In this document: in pieces, positions 11,313-22,035 of the stretch
How positions within the stretch are numbered: position 1 is the first letter of the stretch
Layout: the number at the start of each line of letters is the position of its first letter
Assembly: GCA_037447655.1 (NCBI GenBank)
Contig: JBBHKE010001049.1
Location: 1 to 64,000 of the forward strand
Direction of reading: 5' to 3'
From: Zygnema cylindricum
Lineage: Eukaryota > Streptophyta > Zygnematophyceae > Zygnematales > Zygnemataceae
Length of the DNA stretch: 64,000 nt
Notes under the pieces: model-generated
Database searches by the model: none
What the model saw: the letters and a program-made list of their open reading frames with translations, nothing else
What the model was told of the DNA's origin: nothing
Position numbers and translations under genes: made by a program

Positions 11313-11530
11313 TTAGGGTTTGAATGGAGAGGTCCTCCATAAGTCCTGATTCGTTTTCGGGCCCCAGACCGCGTTGCTTCTGTCGTTGACCTTCAAACAG
11401 GGGGGAATCAACTTTGATTTAGCATGTTACCATCTTACAGGGCCAAAGCAGAATTGACGGCGACGGCAGCGGCGACGGGAAGCTTTACGGTAACGTTCCA
11501 CCTGCCAGTGAACGTCATCCGTACATTATA
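11313..11530. repeat. 5' flank of F-box gene sharing a block with 32.75-32.9 kb
   Basis: About 150 bases here, including CGGGCCCCAGACCGCGTTGC, TGTCGTTGACC and GATTTAGCATGTTAC, recur in the same orientation with substitutions at about 32755-32870. The block probably covers the F-box gene's promoter or leader. Whether it is a duplicated promoter or a dispersed repeat cannot be settled from one pair. Confidence 0.6.
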
Positions 11531-11963
11531 CAGGAAGTAATTCTTCCGCTGAGTTTACGTATACGTGACCTTTTTCTTGGACGTGCCACGTATAGATGAA
11601 ACGAGGATACGGTATCTTCAATGGATTGGGTTTGCCACGTAGGAAATACGAAACTGAACATACGGAATTAAAGTAAAATTGTACGATATCAATATACTGT
11701 ACTATACTGTTTCACACTGCTCATAGCTGTTAGGGGCTTGTTTGCTGTCGGCTTCTCTCGACGGATTACTGTAGCTTATCGTCCTGTTTTTTTCGCCTAC
11801 AGCAGCTCACAACAGCAACATTTGTTTGGAAGCATCCGTATCTTTTACATAGAGCTCTTCAGTAAAGTACAATTTTGAGATAATTGGCCCATTCGAGATA
11901 AGCCAACGGCACACGTGTCCCTCAAGTTCGAATGTTCCTTAGGGTGCGTCTCTGTGTGCTTAA

Positions 11964-12659
11964 GGGCGTGTTCCCATGTAACCGATATTTTGAAACGTTA
12001 TTTTGGAATTTAGCGCTGATTTTACGGTGTACTTTTCAAAGTGTGCCTATGTGAATCGTTACTTGCGCGTTCATTATTTTGAATATGTGGCAGCTGTACA
12101 CGTCGCCAATACTTGCGAAACCCAAACTGCGGACATTTGTAGACGCCAACGGTCTCGGAACAAACTGCCGACATTTGTACGCCGCAAAGAGCTCCTGACA
12201 TACTGGGACAATTGTCTACGCCAGCTGTCATTTGTTGAAGCCCACACGAGAACGACATAAGCAATCGCCTACATCTACAAAATGACATTTGTAGACGCCC
12301 ACAAGTGGACAACATAAGCAAACGGACAAACACCTTTTTTTTCGTGTACTCTCCCAACCGCAAAAAAAAAATTGAAAACGTTTGACGCGTGCAATCCAGG
12401 TTTTCCATTCGTCAATTGGGTAGTATTTTGACTAAAATCAGATCGCGATTTGATTCCAGTGCAAGTGTGAAGATGAGCTGGAAGTGGGTCGCGATGACAA
12501 TAACGCCAAATTGCCGTACCTTCCAAGTTCTAAGATGACGCAAAATGTACTTGTGTTTTTGCCCATTTTTCGTACGGCGTAATATTTTCACGTTGGAAGT
12601 CCCATTTTCTGTGAAAACGACGGAAAAAAACCCTTACTTGAACACATGGGAACACGCCC
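11964..12659. mobile_element. TIR element with TAA target duplication (696 bp)
   Basis: Terminal repeats GGGCGTGTTCCCATGT / ACATGGGAACACGCCC are perfect over 16 bases, and TAA flanks both ends exactly (11961-11963 and 12660-12662). A three-base TAA duplication with GGG-starting ends is typical of PIF/Harbinger MITEs. No transposase reading frame is inside, so it would need a helper. Confidence 0.85.
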
Positions 12660-12775
12660 TAAGTAAGGGTTTTTTTCTGTCGTTTTCCTGTAAAACTTAG
12701 AGCCGTACCGCGTAAATTTCAACCGTACAATAAAATAGAAAAAAAGAGAAGTACATTTTGCGTCATCATCGAATT
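12535..12775. repeat. Large imperfect inverted repeat
   Basis: Arms of roughly 100 bases (12535-12640 and 12661-12775) run from GATGACGCAAAATGTAC inward to GGAAAAAAACCCTTACTT, mirrored as AAGTAAGGGTTTTTTTC outward to TACATTTTGCGTCATC. The centre contains the right end of the 11964-12659 element, so two related elements probably lie back to back or nested. Confidence 0.75.
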
Positions 12776-13611
12776 TATAATGTACTACAACTTGTCGTCT
12801 TGTGTTCTTCGACCCACTTCGACGACAAAAAACGTCATCTTCAACCTTATCTTTAAAATACAGGGCCGATGTGTTTTAAAATTAGGGATTTTCTATAAAC
12901 AAATAGGAACACGTATTCGCACGTGTAATGTTTTGTTCAAAAAATTCAAACGATTTCAAGCGACGTGGAAGTGTACACGATTCGCTATGTTTTGTCCGTT
13001 TTTGTTTAATACGACAAAGAGAAGTACACAGTTTGTTTTGTTTTGTCCGTTTCTATCCGGTACGGGATTTTTTTTTGCAGGGGTCTCAAGGTTCCGATGC
13101 CATTTCACGTCGAGCCGACAATAGATGCAAAGTCAAAACGCATCTTCTTCAACCGTGAAACGGCACAGGCTGGAGGGCGGTAGGTCTACAATGTCACGAA
13201 AAGTCACGCGACGTCAAAGCAGTTACGAAAAATAACGTGCGCCATCACAGATTGTAGACGTTGACAGCCGTCACGGGCATTGTCGACGTATACAATCGTC
13301 ACGCCCTAAGTGACAATTTCGTTTGGTACCATAGGGACACCCGAAATCCGGGTCCGCCGGATCTGCGCTAAAAAACAAAAAAAAATCTCTAAGTTTGAAG
13401 TACATAGAGACGCACCCTTACTTTGGTGATGAACATCTTCGATGCACACAGGCACGATGCAGCCGATGCCCGATGTGATGTAGCTGGCATGGCAGGTGTT
13501 GTCAGCAAGGTATCGACAACCAAATAATGTTTGTCACACATCACATTTGCTGGCCCATACGTCCTTAAGAATAGGCGCAATTGTTTTTTCGCGCGTATCT
13601 GCGGATACTAA

Positions 13612-15843
13612 GGGTACTTTCGCATGTGCTAAAGTTACAGTTATTTCCTGTCGTTCTCCTTCATATCTTAGAAAAAAACGAGAAAATCCGCAGCCGTAAC
13701 AAAAAAATGAAATTACCACCGTACAAGTTGCGTTACCTTGAATTTATTTGTACAGTAGTATGTCGTCTAGCGCGATGCAATTTGTCGTTTAGCGCATTTC
13801 GACCCATTTTCGCGTCCTTCCAGCACATGTTCAAACTTTACATCAAATCACCTCGCGAGGTGATTTTAAACATAGTCCAATAAGGGTAAAGTTCCATTAG
13901 GGAAAAAATATCATTGTCTACTGAAAGCCGTACTCTTTCGTACAGTGCCGTACCAAAAAAATAAAATGTCAGAAAAACGAGCCTACTGAATGAGGGATTT
14001 GATTCTCCACGTTTATAGGCGTAAACGTGGACCGTCGGATGCACAATCGGATACGCCATCGTCTGACACTTTCACTTCGCAACAAGTGACCCGGAGTAGG
14101 TCAATTCTAAGCGCCTGAACGAATAGCATCGTGCCTCGTGGAAAAGTGAACAAATATCCACGACGGCCGCGCGACCAGGTGGGTACACGTCACGCATGAC
14201 ATGTGCCTTCCGCCAGGGAGGATGCGAAGCCACCGGAAGCCGCAAGAAAATATTTGACGGAGGATATTGTTTCACGCATCTGTTGCCATCCACTGACCCT
14301 TTTGACATTTTCGTACGCTTTTACAAATCTTAACTTTCGTCCGCCCGTACATATTTTATTCAATACGTTGTACGAGTCACTTTTTACCTTCGCTGGTACA
14401 AATATGTGGTCATAATTCGCTATCAGAGATTCTTTGAAGATTTCCATAATCTTATTTATCTGTTACGTGGACCAATCAAATTTTGGCATGCAAATAAAAT
14501 GTCGGTTACTGACCCTACACGATGGAACGATGGCTTCAGTAAACGATTTTTTTGTTGGATTATTGTCGTTTTGCGGTATTCCCGCGAAGCGCCATACCAA
14601 CATTTAATTGTTGACGTGAAGTACCACGTCATCATACGAAACGTACGATGTAAGTTTCGTGGTACTATTTTTGAAGCGTCCGCGAACAAAACATACTATT
14701 TCGTTTCGCGTTACTTTTGTCTTCATGCGTAGATGTTTCAATTTGCGTGCAGGTGTGTTCGTGAAGCGACACGTGTTTAAGTCAACGTTTGGAGTTTGTC
14801 GTTTCGAAGGAAGAAGCGTGTGCGCCTTCCTTCGTGGAACTTTCATTGAAGAGTGCACAGTCAGCTAGGGACAGACTTCGTCGCTACGCTAAGTTTTGCT
14901 TGTCTTATCTTGTTGTCTCTTAGTGCAGAGTAGCGAGTATATATAGGCAGCAGTGTACATGTGCAGAGTATCGAATTAATCGGATCAATCTATCAATTAT
15001 ATCTTACATGATTGAATCATAAAGGATTTGATATTGGAGTAAGAGATTATTTAAAGAGGATAGAGAAGAGAGAGAAGAGAGAAGAGAGATGATGTAAAGA
15101 GGCTTCGGCCAAGAACACTTATAAATATTTTTGGCTGAATATTCCTCTTGTCTTTTATGAGCTTCCGCTGTGTAATGATTTATGTTTTGTGAATTATTTT
15201 GAGTGAAACTCTTTTGCTCAAGATCCTACATTTTTGACGTTTACTGAGACCGCCTAATGGAACAACGCTATAAGGTGAGCGACCGCCTAATGGAACAACG
15301 CTATAAGGTGAGCGAATAGGCAGATGCTGTCGCACTTGTCGGAAGTTTTTTCAATTTTTGTGCGCAGAGTACCAAAAAATAAAACCCCACTGCACGTTTC
15401 CAGCCTGTGCGTACTGTTTTCCGTGCGCTAATTTCCGTACAGGGTCTCTCAAACACACGTGTCTTCACACATACGGCGTAGGAAAAACATTGGGCACCTG
15501 TAGGCAAATGGGAAGACGAAAAACGAAACCCGCATTTTTGTGCGATAGCGAAAGATATTTTAGGGTTTCGACACGTCGACAATGTGGCGTACGGACATTA
15601 CGAAGTCACAAAATTTGTACAGCGTGCGGAGAGAAACGCTTCAAATTGAAGCCGAGTGGAAGTTTCGCCTCATTTTGTGTACCACTTCATCGGTCACATT
15701 GTTTCGTACACGTCTACGTAAGTCACCTTTTTTAAGTAACAAGTTATTTGCGTTTTCATCCGAATGCTCTGAAAGTTGTACGCAGAATTTTCGCTAAAAA
15801 ACAAAATAACAAGACTAAGTTTCGGTTACATGCGAAAGTACCC
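13612..15843. mobile_element. TIR element, Harbinger-like (2.2 kb), no transposase seen
   Basis: Ends match perfectly for 20 bases as an inverted repeat including flanks: CTAAGGGTACTTTCGCATGT at 13608-13627 and its complement at 15828-15847. Other element ends lie inside: GGGTAAAGTTCCATTAGG at about 13884 matches the end of the element at 43495. It also contains a 22-bp palindrome (13845-13866) and a 33-bp tandem duplication (15248-15313). Open frames within (up to ~125 codons) show no DDE domain I can recognise. Confidence 0.75.
15248..15313. repeat. 33-bp perfect tandem duplication
   Basis: GACCGCCTAATGGAACAACG.. occurs twice head to tail without change. The internal CCTAATGGAAC is the complement of the element end at 13884, so this may be a duplicated terminal segment of a nested element. 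Confidence 0.85.
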
Positions 15844-15847
15844 TTAG

Positions 15848-16488
15848 AACTAATGAATAACCTTTTTTTTGTTGTCGAAACGGGAAAGTTTTCCCGTAAA
15901 ACGACGTAAAACTATCGCGGTGTACAGCACTGTACACTGTGTACATCGTCTTCGGCACTGCCATGCGATCCAAAGCGATGTGCAGCCCTACTTAGACCAA
16001 TCGTACATTGGTGTTAATACCACTCCGTTCGAGTGGTCCACATTGAGCCACGGTGCAAATATAATTTAGTGCACTTCATACTAAATCCGCTTTAACATAA
16101 TTCGTCGCAAGTCCTGAACCAGTGAAGCCTTCATTTGGTTGTGTCTAACTTTTGATTTTGTCCGATTTTTTTTGCAGTTCTTCTTCACGAACGCCAATTC
16201 TGTTGAAAACTTGAGATTCATTCAAGCACAGTTGTCAATCGGTGTTGCGTTACTGCAGTACAGATCAGCAAGAATTTGCAGATTTCATCACGGGTCACAT
16301 GATCCCAACCCTTTCTGAGCTTTCCATTTTGCTTCTCAATTTTTCCCTGAGATTCTTCACCAATACCTTATGTTGCTGAAACTTGAAAATCTGTTCTTTC
16401 AATGTTCACAGAATTGATCGCTAATGCCTTATTGTAATACGAATTAACGAGAATTTCCTTTCAAGAATTTCCATTTACGGATTTCATC
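15848..16488. other. TXNL4B 5' flank with a degenerate copy of its start region
   Basis: No gene of its own. At about 16283-16315 the sequence GATTTCATCACGGGTCACAT closely resembles the TXNL4B start context GATTTCATCATGAGTCATAC at 16482-16501, with ACG in place of the start ATG, and both continue into a CCAACCCT core. It is likely part of the promoter and leader. Confidence 0.55.
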
Positions 16489-19400
16489 ATGAGTCATACA
16501 ATTCCAACCCTAACAACAAAGCAACAAGTAGATGCCGCCATTCGCAATACTATTGACAAAGTGGTAGTGCTTTGTTTCTCTAGATCGTCAGAACCTGTTT
16601 GTCTCCAACAAGAAGAAATTGTGAGTAACCTGCTGCTTCCAGCCACTACTTATAGGGTAATTGTAACCGGCGTTACCAGTGCAGTAACTATAATGTTCTT
16701 ACAGAAACTGTACTATTGAAATTGTACGACTATGGTGATTATTGGCCAGTATCGCAAGTAATTGCGTATGTTTAATTACCTTATTAGCTATTTTTGTCTT
16801 CAAAAAATGTAAAATCTTAGTTGATTAAAGTAGTGCGAGACTCTTGTACTAAAACTCTTTCAATTGATTTTGTTTGACATGTGTTCATTTTTGTCTTGTT
16901 GAACATGAAATTGCAGTTAGGAAAATCAAGGAGGGATGTATCGAAATTTGCTTCTGTGTCTCTTGTAAACGTGGACGCAGAAGATTTGCAACAATATGTC
17001 AAGTATTTTGACATTTCAATTATTCCTGCCACAATATTCTTTTTTAACGCACAGCATATGAAGATGGACTCAGGGTATGCTGTTTGCTTGCTTGATTAAT
17101 GACTTTGTTTTTGGTGTCTTTTAATCAAATCTTGAGCTTGAACTGCAAATCATGGTTCAAATGTGCGAAAACAATTGGAAGGTGTGTGGTCCGCTCATAT
17201 TATACGTGTAGTATACTGTATTGTAATTGTACAGTACGAGGTAACCAAATGTAGCAATTACAGTTGTTTTTTAATATGTGACAATGCAGGATTTTCTCTC
17301 CAATGTCTGTCAAAAATTGAGCTGTAAAAGAAAAAAAAGTCAGCCTGAGTTTCTATCAGCTTTGAAAGGAAATCCGCATGTTTTCTTCAACAATCCATAT
17401 TTGTTAAAAAGAGTTACTGTCAATGGTTTAATGTTGTTTTTTTGAGGTTTTTTAAAGTAGCATGGTGAGTATGATGCTGATGCGAGAGATGACTGTAATC
17501 CTTCTTTAACTCTTTTCAAATGGTATGTTATGGTTAAGCCATCAGAGTGTTTTCCTGTGATGCTATTTTTTTATTTTTCTTTCTGGTGACAGGAGTCCTG
17601 ATCACACAAAGTGGATTGGTGCTTTCCATACCAAGCAAGACTTCGTTGATGTTGTGGAGGTAAGGAAGTAACTAATTGCTCATCATTGCTGCTGGTAAGT
17701 TTAACCACATCGTTGTTCAAAAGTGTGAAAACGAGTCAAAACGTTAAATGGTTTCTCCATATTGTATGCGTATTGTACGTCTTTTCCAATTATAATACTC
17801 GTATAGTATGGGGTAGCCACGCATAGCTTTTCCGTACCTTTTGCATATTCAACCTATGAACCATACTGGTCAGGATTGGTGTGGGGAGCACTATCGTCAA
17901 ATCAGCATTTTTTTCTGCAGTAACAATTATGAGTGATTAATAGTGATAGATTACTTGATATCGAGCTTAATTTCTTAATTTTTTAAGTGATAGATTACTT
18001 AATATTACTGGATATCAACGATGAGCTTGCTATAGAAATTGTATTGACATTTTAAGCTCAAAGAGACACTTTTAAATATACTTGAAACAGCTAAAAGTAT
18101 GACTGTAAAAGCTAATCATATAACCATGGAATCTCACTTTCATAAGATGAAAGAAAGCTTGGGAAAAACGAGGTTTTTGACAAGGTCTTTTTCATGAGAT
18201 GCTAAGATATTAGTTTTTTAAAACTCATTTGGTAAATGAAATATCATTTTCGAGAGTAACGGTCACTTAAAGATGCTTTAAAATTAGACACTGATGATTG
18301 GAGTATTTCATTGATGACAGAGGGTTATCTTTCCTGTAGTAGTTAATTTCTATTGTAGCCGACAATTGTTTGGCCACCTGCAAAGCATACTGAAACTCTT
18401 AGTTTAATGTTTCGGTTTTTAGTTATTGAAATGATAATGGACTTTAGAGGTTGTATAGGGTCTTAATTTTTTTTTTTTTTTTACTTACATGTAGCTGGAC
18501 AAACTGAATTTAGTCAGGCCTCGGTATGACGTCTTCTTGACCCGTCACAACATTTAATTTATTTGTATATTCTACCATGTGTATAGAAAATAATATATAT
18601 ATATATATATATATATGCGGGGCTATTATCTTAATTGACAGTACACTGTGAATTGCTATTAGCATTCATAACGCTATTTCGACGCCCCCAAATTTTGACC
18701 AAAATTCTCAAATAGAATTATTAATTCTATTTTGGAAAACCCCAAATTCCCAATTAGAGTCAATAATTTCCTTGAAAATCCCCAAATTCCCAATTAGCGT
18801 TAATAACGCTAATTGTTTTTTATCCCTAATTATTTCATAACGCTAATAGCGATTTATGGTGTAGTATTCACATATCACCGTTTTGCGCATATTATATTAT
18901 TGATAGGTGGCTACAGTTTTATGGAATTGCTTAGTTGATTGATAATTTAGGATTTAGAAAAGGAACCTTTAAACTGTTAACTACTTTTGTATTGATTGAA
19001 CAAGTATGTTCAATTGAATCGGCTGTTTTAGAATGTGTAATATAGTAGGTTTAGTAGATTTTTGTCCTGAAGCTTAAAGCGAACTATTTAGAACTAACTT
19101 TCGTATGTGACGTTTTTTCGATATATATATATAATAGAAGAATGTACAACCTCCCATCACTATTAGAGTAAGTGAATCATTATTGCTAATTTTTCATTAA
19201 AATTAACTATACTAAGTGATGTGTTGCAAAGTGGCATATTGTGAGCCACTTGAGTAAATAATAACACTAATTTATGATTTCAGGTCAAAAAAACACTACC
19301 TGATAATATAGTCATTAACTCTACTAGCGATGGGTGGTGTACCATCTTCAATTTTATTTTCGATGCATTTTCGTTCCTTCAATGTCAGGCTCTGATAGAG

Positions 19401-20044
19401 TAATGTTGAGAGGTTTCATTTGCCTCGCAGTTTACATATTAAATGTGCGATTTCAGCAATTTTCGCTGGTTGTATATGTGCCGATAATGTTGCATATTTT
19501 ATGAATGAGGAGGTTTATACCTCATTCTTTCTCCTCGTTCGTTACATTTTGATGTCCAACAACAAACTGCCAGAATTGACCCCTTTGACCCTTTCACCTT
19601 TTCACATTGTTTTCTGATTTCACATTACCAGTTTTGATGTGTTGGACTCATTAAGAACAGAAACATACTCACATTAGACATCACTGAAAGATTCAGGTAT
19701 GATATGACAACTGCCCATTGTAGATACTACTTGTAAATTGAATCTATCACAGTTGAGAAGGGAAACACGTTCCCATTTCCCCCTTTTTTTGCTAGTTGGG
19801 TGGAACAAACGCAGAAATCATAGGAGGAAATCAGAATGAGTACTCTAAGCTGACATATAACATTTCTTATTTCCTCTACAAACTGAGGAGGTTCGTTTTC
19901 CTGAGTGGCGGTCTTTTCCAATGTTTCTTTTTGTTTTTTATGCAGACAATTTATAGAGGAGCCATGAAGGGAAAACTAATAGTTACATGTCCGTTACCGC
20001 CGGAACGAGTTCCTCGCTATACTTTGCTTTACAAGGACTACTAG
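16489..20044 (+). CDS. TXNL4B: Thioredoxin-like protein 4B (Dim1-family, spliceosome-associated)
   Basis: Exons 16489-16620, 16917-17074, 17593-17659, 19946-20044, all GT-AG, phases 0, 2, 0; 151 residues, the usual length of TXNL4B. Blocks in order: MSHTIPTLTTKQQVDAAI, VVVLCFSRSSEPVCLQ, VSLVNVDAEDLQQYVKYFDI, IPATIFFFNAQHMKMD, SPDHTKWIGAFHTKQDF, IYRGAMKGKLIV, ending LLYKDY. These match human TXNL4B rather than TXNL4A (YLS8/DIM1) at DPxC, QHMKxD and SPDHTKxxG. Members have a thioredoxin fold without a CxxC active site; they interact with U4/U6.U5 tri-snRNP components such as PRP6 and act in pre-mRNA splicing and cell-cycle progression. Intron 3 (2.3 kb) has taken in two MITEs and a TA microsatellite. 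The stop is TAG after a Tyr. It converges with the ERL1 gene. Confidence 0.95.
18592..18616. repeat. (TA)n microsatellite in TXNL4B intron 3
   Basis: About twelve TA units just upstream of the intronic MITE at 18644. Similar TA tracts occur elsewhere in the window. Confidence 0.9.
18644..18861. mobile_element. MITE in TXNL4B intron 3 (first copy)
   Basis: Flanked by TA (18642-18643, 18862-18863). Left end CACTGTGAATTGCTATTAGC and right end GCTAATAGCGATTTATGGTG are diverged versions of the family B ends. The interior shares CGACGCCCCCAAATTTTG with the family B copies at 4.15 and 41.8 kb and contains a short duplication of CCCCAAATTCCCAATTAG. Confidence 0.78.
19147..19339. mobile_element. MITE in TXNL4B intron 3 (second copy)
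   Basis: TA-flanked, left end CAACCTCCCATCACTATTAG and right end CTACTAGCGATGGGTGGTG. It is closest to the copy in F-box intron 1 (GATGGG.. end). No coding capacity. Confidence 0.72.
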
Positions 20045-22035
20045 ACTCGTGCAAAAATCGCCATAATGACTTCAAGAAAGTGCAAATACAGATTTCCATA
20101 CGTATTTTTCATTGTTCAATTGGTAAAGTTGTTTTCTACTCATTTTAACTCAGGTTACTCATCTCAACTCAACCTGAAGTTTTACTCCACCAATGTGTAC
20201 GGCAAGATTTTTGAGTTCATGCCTTAGCCCGAAACGGAGTAGGTGCTTTGGATGTTTCAAGCAACTCCACATTACAGGTGAGAAATTTGTAATTTGTTAT
20301 TCAATCTCTTTCCCATGGATGGCTAAAAATGTTCAGAAGGAGACTGGAGTTCTGAATGATGTGTTAAACGCGGTGAGTATGCCTTGTATTTGGTTGTTTG
20401 GTGGGAAGTAACTTTTAACCTATTGACGTTGTTATATACTGCAGGTGGGACTTTTGTTATGTCTATTCCGGAAAGAACTGTACAAACTTGCTCTCTTGTC
20501 GTATCGAAAGTTTGTTTTTCCAAAAATTCTGGTCTTTACGTTCTATCTCTGTTTTTCAAGTCATAGATGTTAGAATGTTTCTTTTTTAAACAAGAAGAGC
20601 TTTGTGAGTGACTTAATGCGGTATTGTGCGGTTTAATCTCTTCAATAATGCTGTTTTTTTTGTTACACTTGTAAACGATAATTTTTTCATGTGGCATAAG
20701 ATGTTGTTGGTCCATATATGAACAAAGTTATGTGTAGAAATGATACGGAAAAGTGCGTAAAGGGAATTATTGTACCAGTTAAATGATGACAGAAAGCATG
20801 GAATTGAAAATGTTCTTTATGTACATGAAGACAGTGAGAACTTTTACCAGCCTAAACTGTCATTTGTCAATGTTAAAACGGAAACAGAGGCACATGTTTC
20901 AATACAAGGCATTGTTCAAATGAAGCATTTTTGGATGGTTATTCCCTCTTCCTTCCTTTCATTGGAGAGTGGGTGTGTGCTGTATCATTTTGTTTGCACT
21001 AGAAAGAAAATTATGGTTTTGAGATAACTCGGTGTCACAAGCATATGTGAGGCTTATTATCATCTGAGGTGGGCAAAGGAGGATTAAAAAGATCCTTCAG
21101 GAATCTGTCTTAAATGTTTCCCGTGTTGGACGTTGTTTAACACAAACACGTTCAAGAACACCTCAAAGTCCATTGGTCTTCGTATAAAGGAGTTATGTGT
21201 TGTAGAATTCTATTCACGTCAAAAATAAAATGAACACCAACGAACACGGAGTTCGTTTTGTTTGTGTTTGTGCTCGACTCGGACATGTTCTTTTTCTTTA
21301 AAAATTGGAAAATGATGGAAGTTTTCCACAATTAGTTGAAAAAACTATCTTGCTATGGGCTCCAAGGAGTTGCAATAAATGAAGAATGTATTAAATCGAC
21401 GTTTCAACAAGAATGTAATGCAAAAGGAGCATCAAACACTTATACATCCTTGTAGATTATTTGTCTCTTTCCAAATCAAAAGATTGCTGTAGCTGTGGAA
21501 TAGTAGCTTGGAAAATCATTACTGACATAACTTGAAAACCAACCAAATTTCTAAAGGTTGGAAAGGTTTTACGGAAAAAATCTAAGCAAAATATTTTCTA
21601 GATCAACAGACACTACACACTGCAACACATTGGGGTATTTTACAACTTTCCAAGGATAATTTCAACAGGGAATATTCTCTTTCAGTAGCAAATACTTTCA
21701 TCCAATATCTCCTTTTATAAAGGCAATATCCCCATTTATATAGGCAATATATAAAAGCAATATCCCTTTTTTTACGCAAGGTATCATGGATGTTTAACTT
21801 GGAAATGGCAGATCTTCATAAACCAATTTAATCACTTATAAAAAAATCCTTCACAAACTCAAAACACGAAAAATATCAGAAGGCAATGCTTAAAAATTCC
21901 ATCCACAAAACGGAGACCCGTAAAATTAACTCTACTTTCTTTTCCCCCCGATCTTGAAAAACCAATTTTTTTATTCCTTACTTTTTCTCGAACTTCTTCT
22001 CGTATGCTTTTTTTCCAGAAACATATATCTCCCTT
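20045..22035. other. Convergent intergenic region TXNL4B/ERL1
   Basis: Contains the 3' flanks of both genes. At 20278-20350 and from 20446 there are splice-like signals around a small open frame (acceptor ACATTACAG, donor GCG/GTGAGT, acceptor TACTGCAG), but the translation (ETGVLNDVLNA.. then basic residues) matches nothing I know; it may be an intron-bearing 3' UTR. From 21.2 to 22.0 kb nothing is seen. Confidence 0.45.

Noticed and set aside
14855-15235. Possible solo LTR (TATATAGGC promoter-like word and CCTACA end)
   Set aside because: No target-site duplication, no partner LTR and no internal retroelement sequence; it lies inside the 13.6-15.8-kb TIR element.
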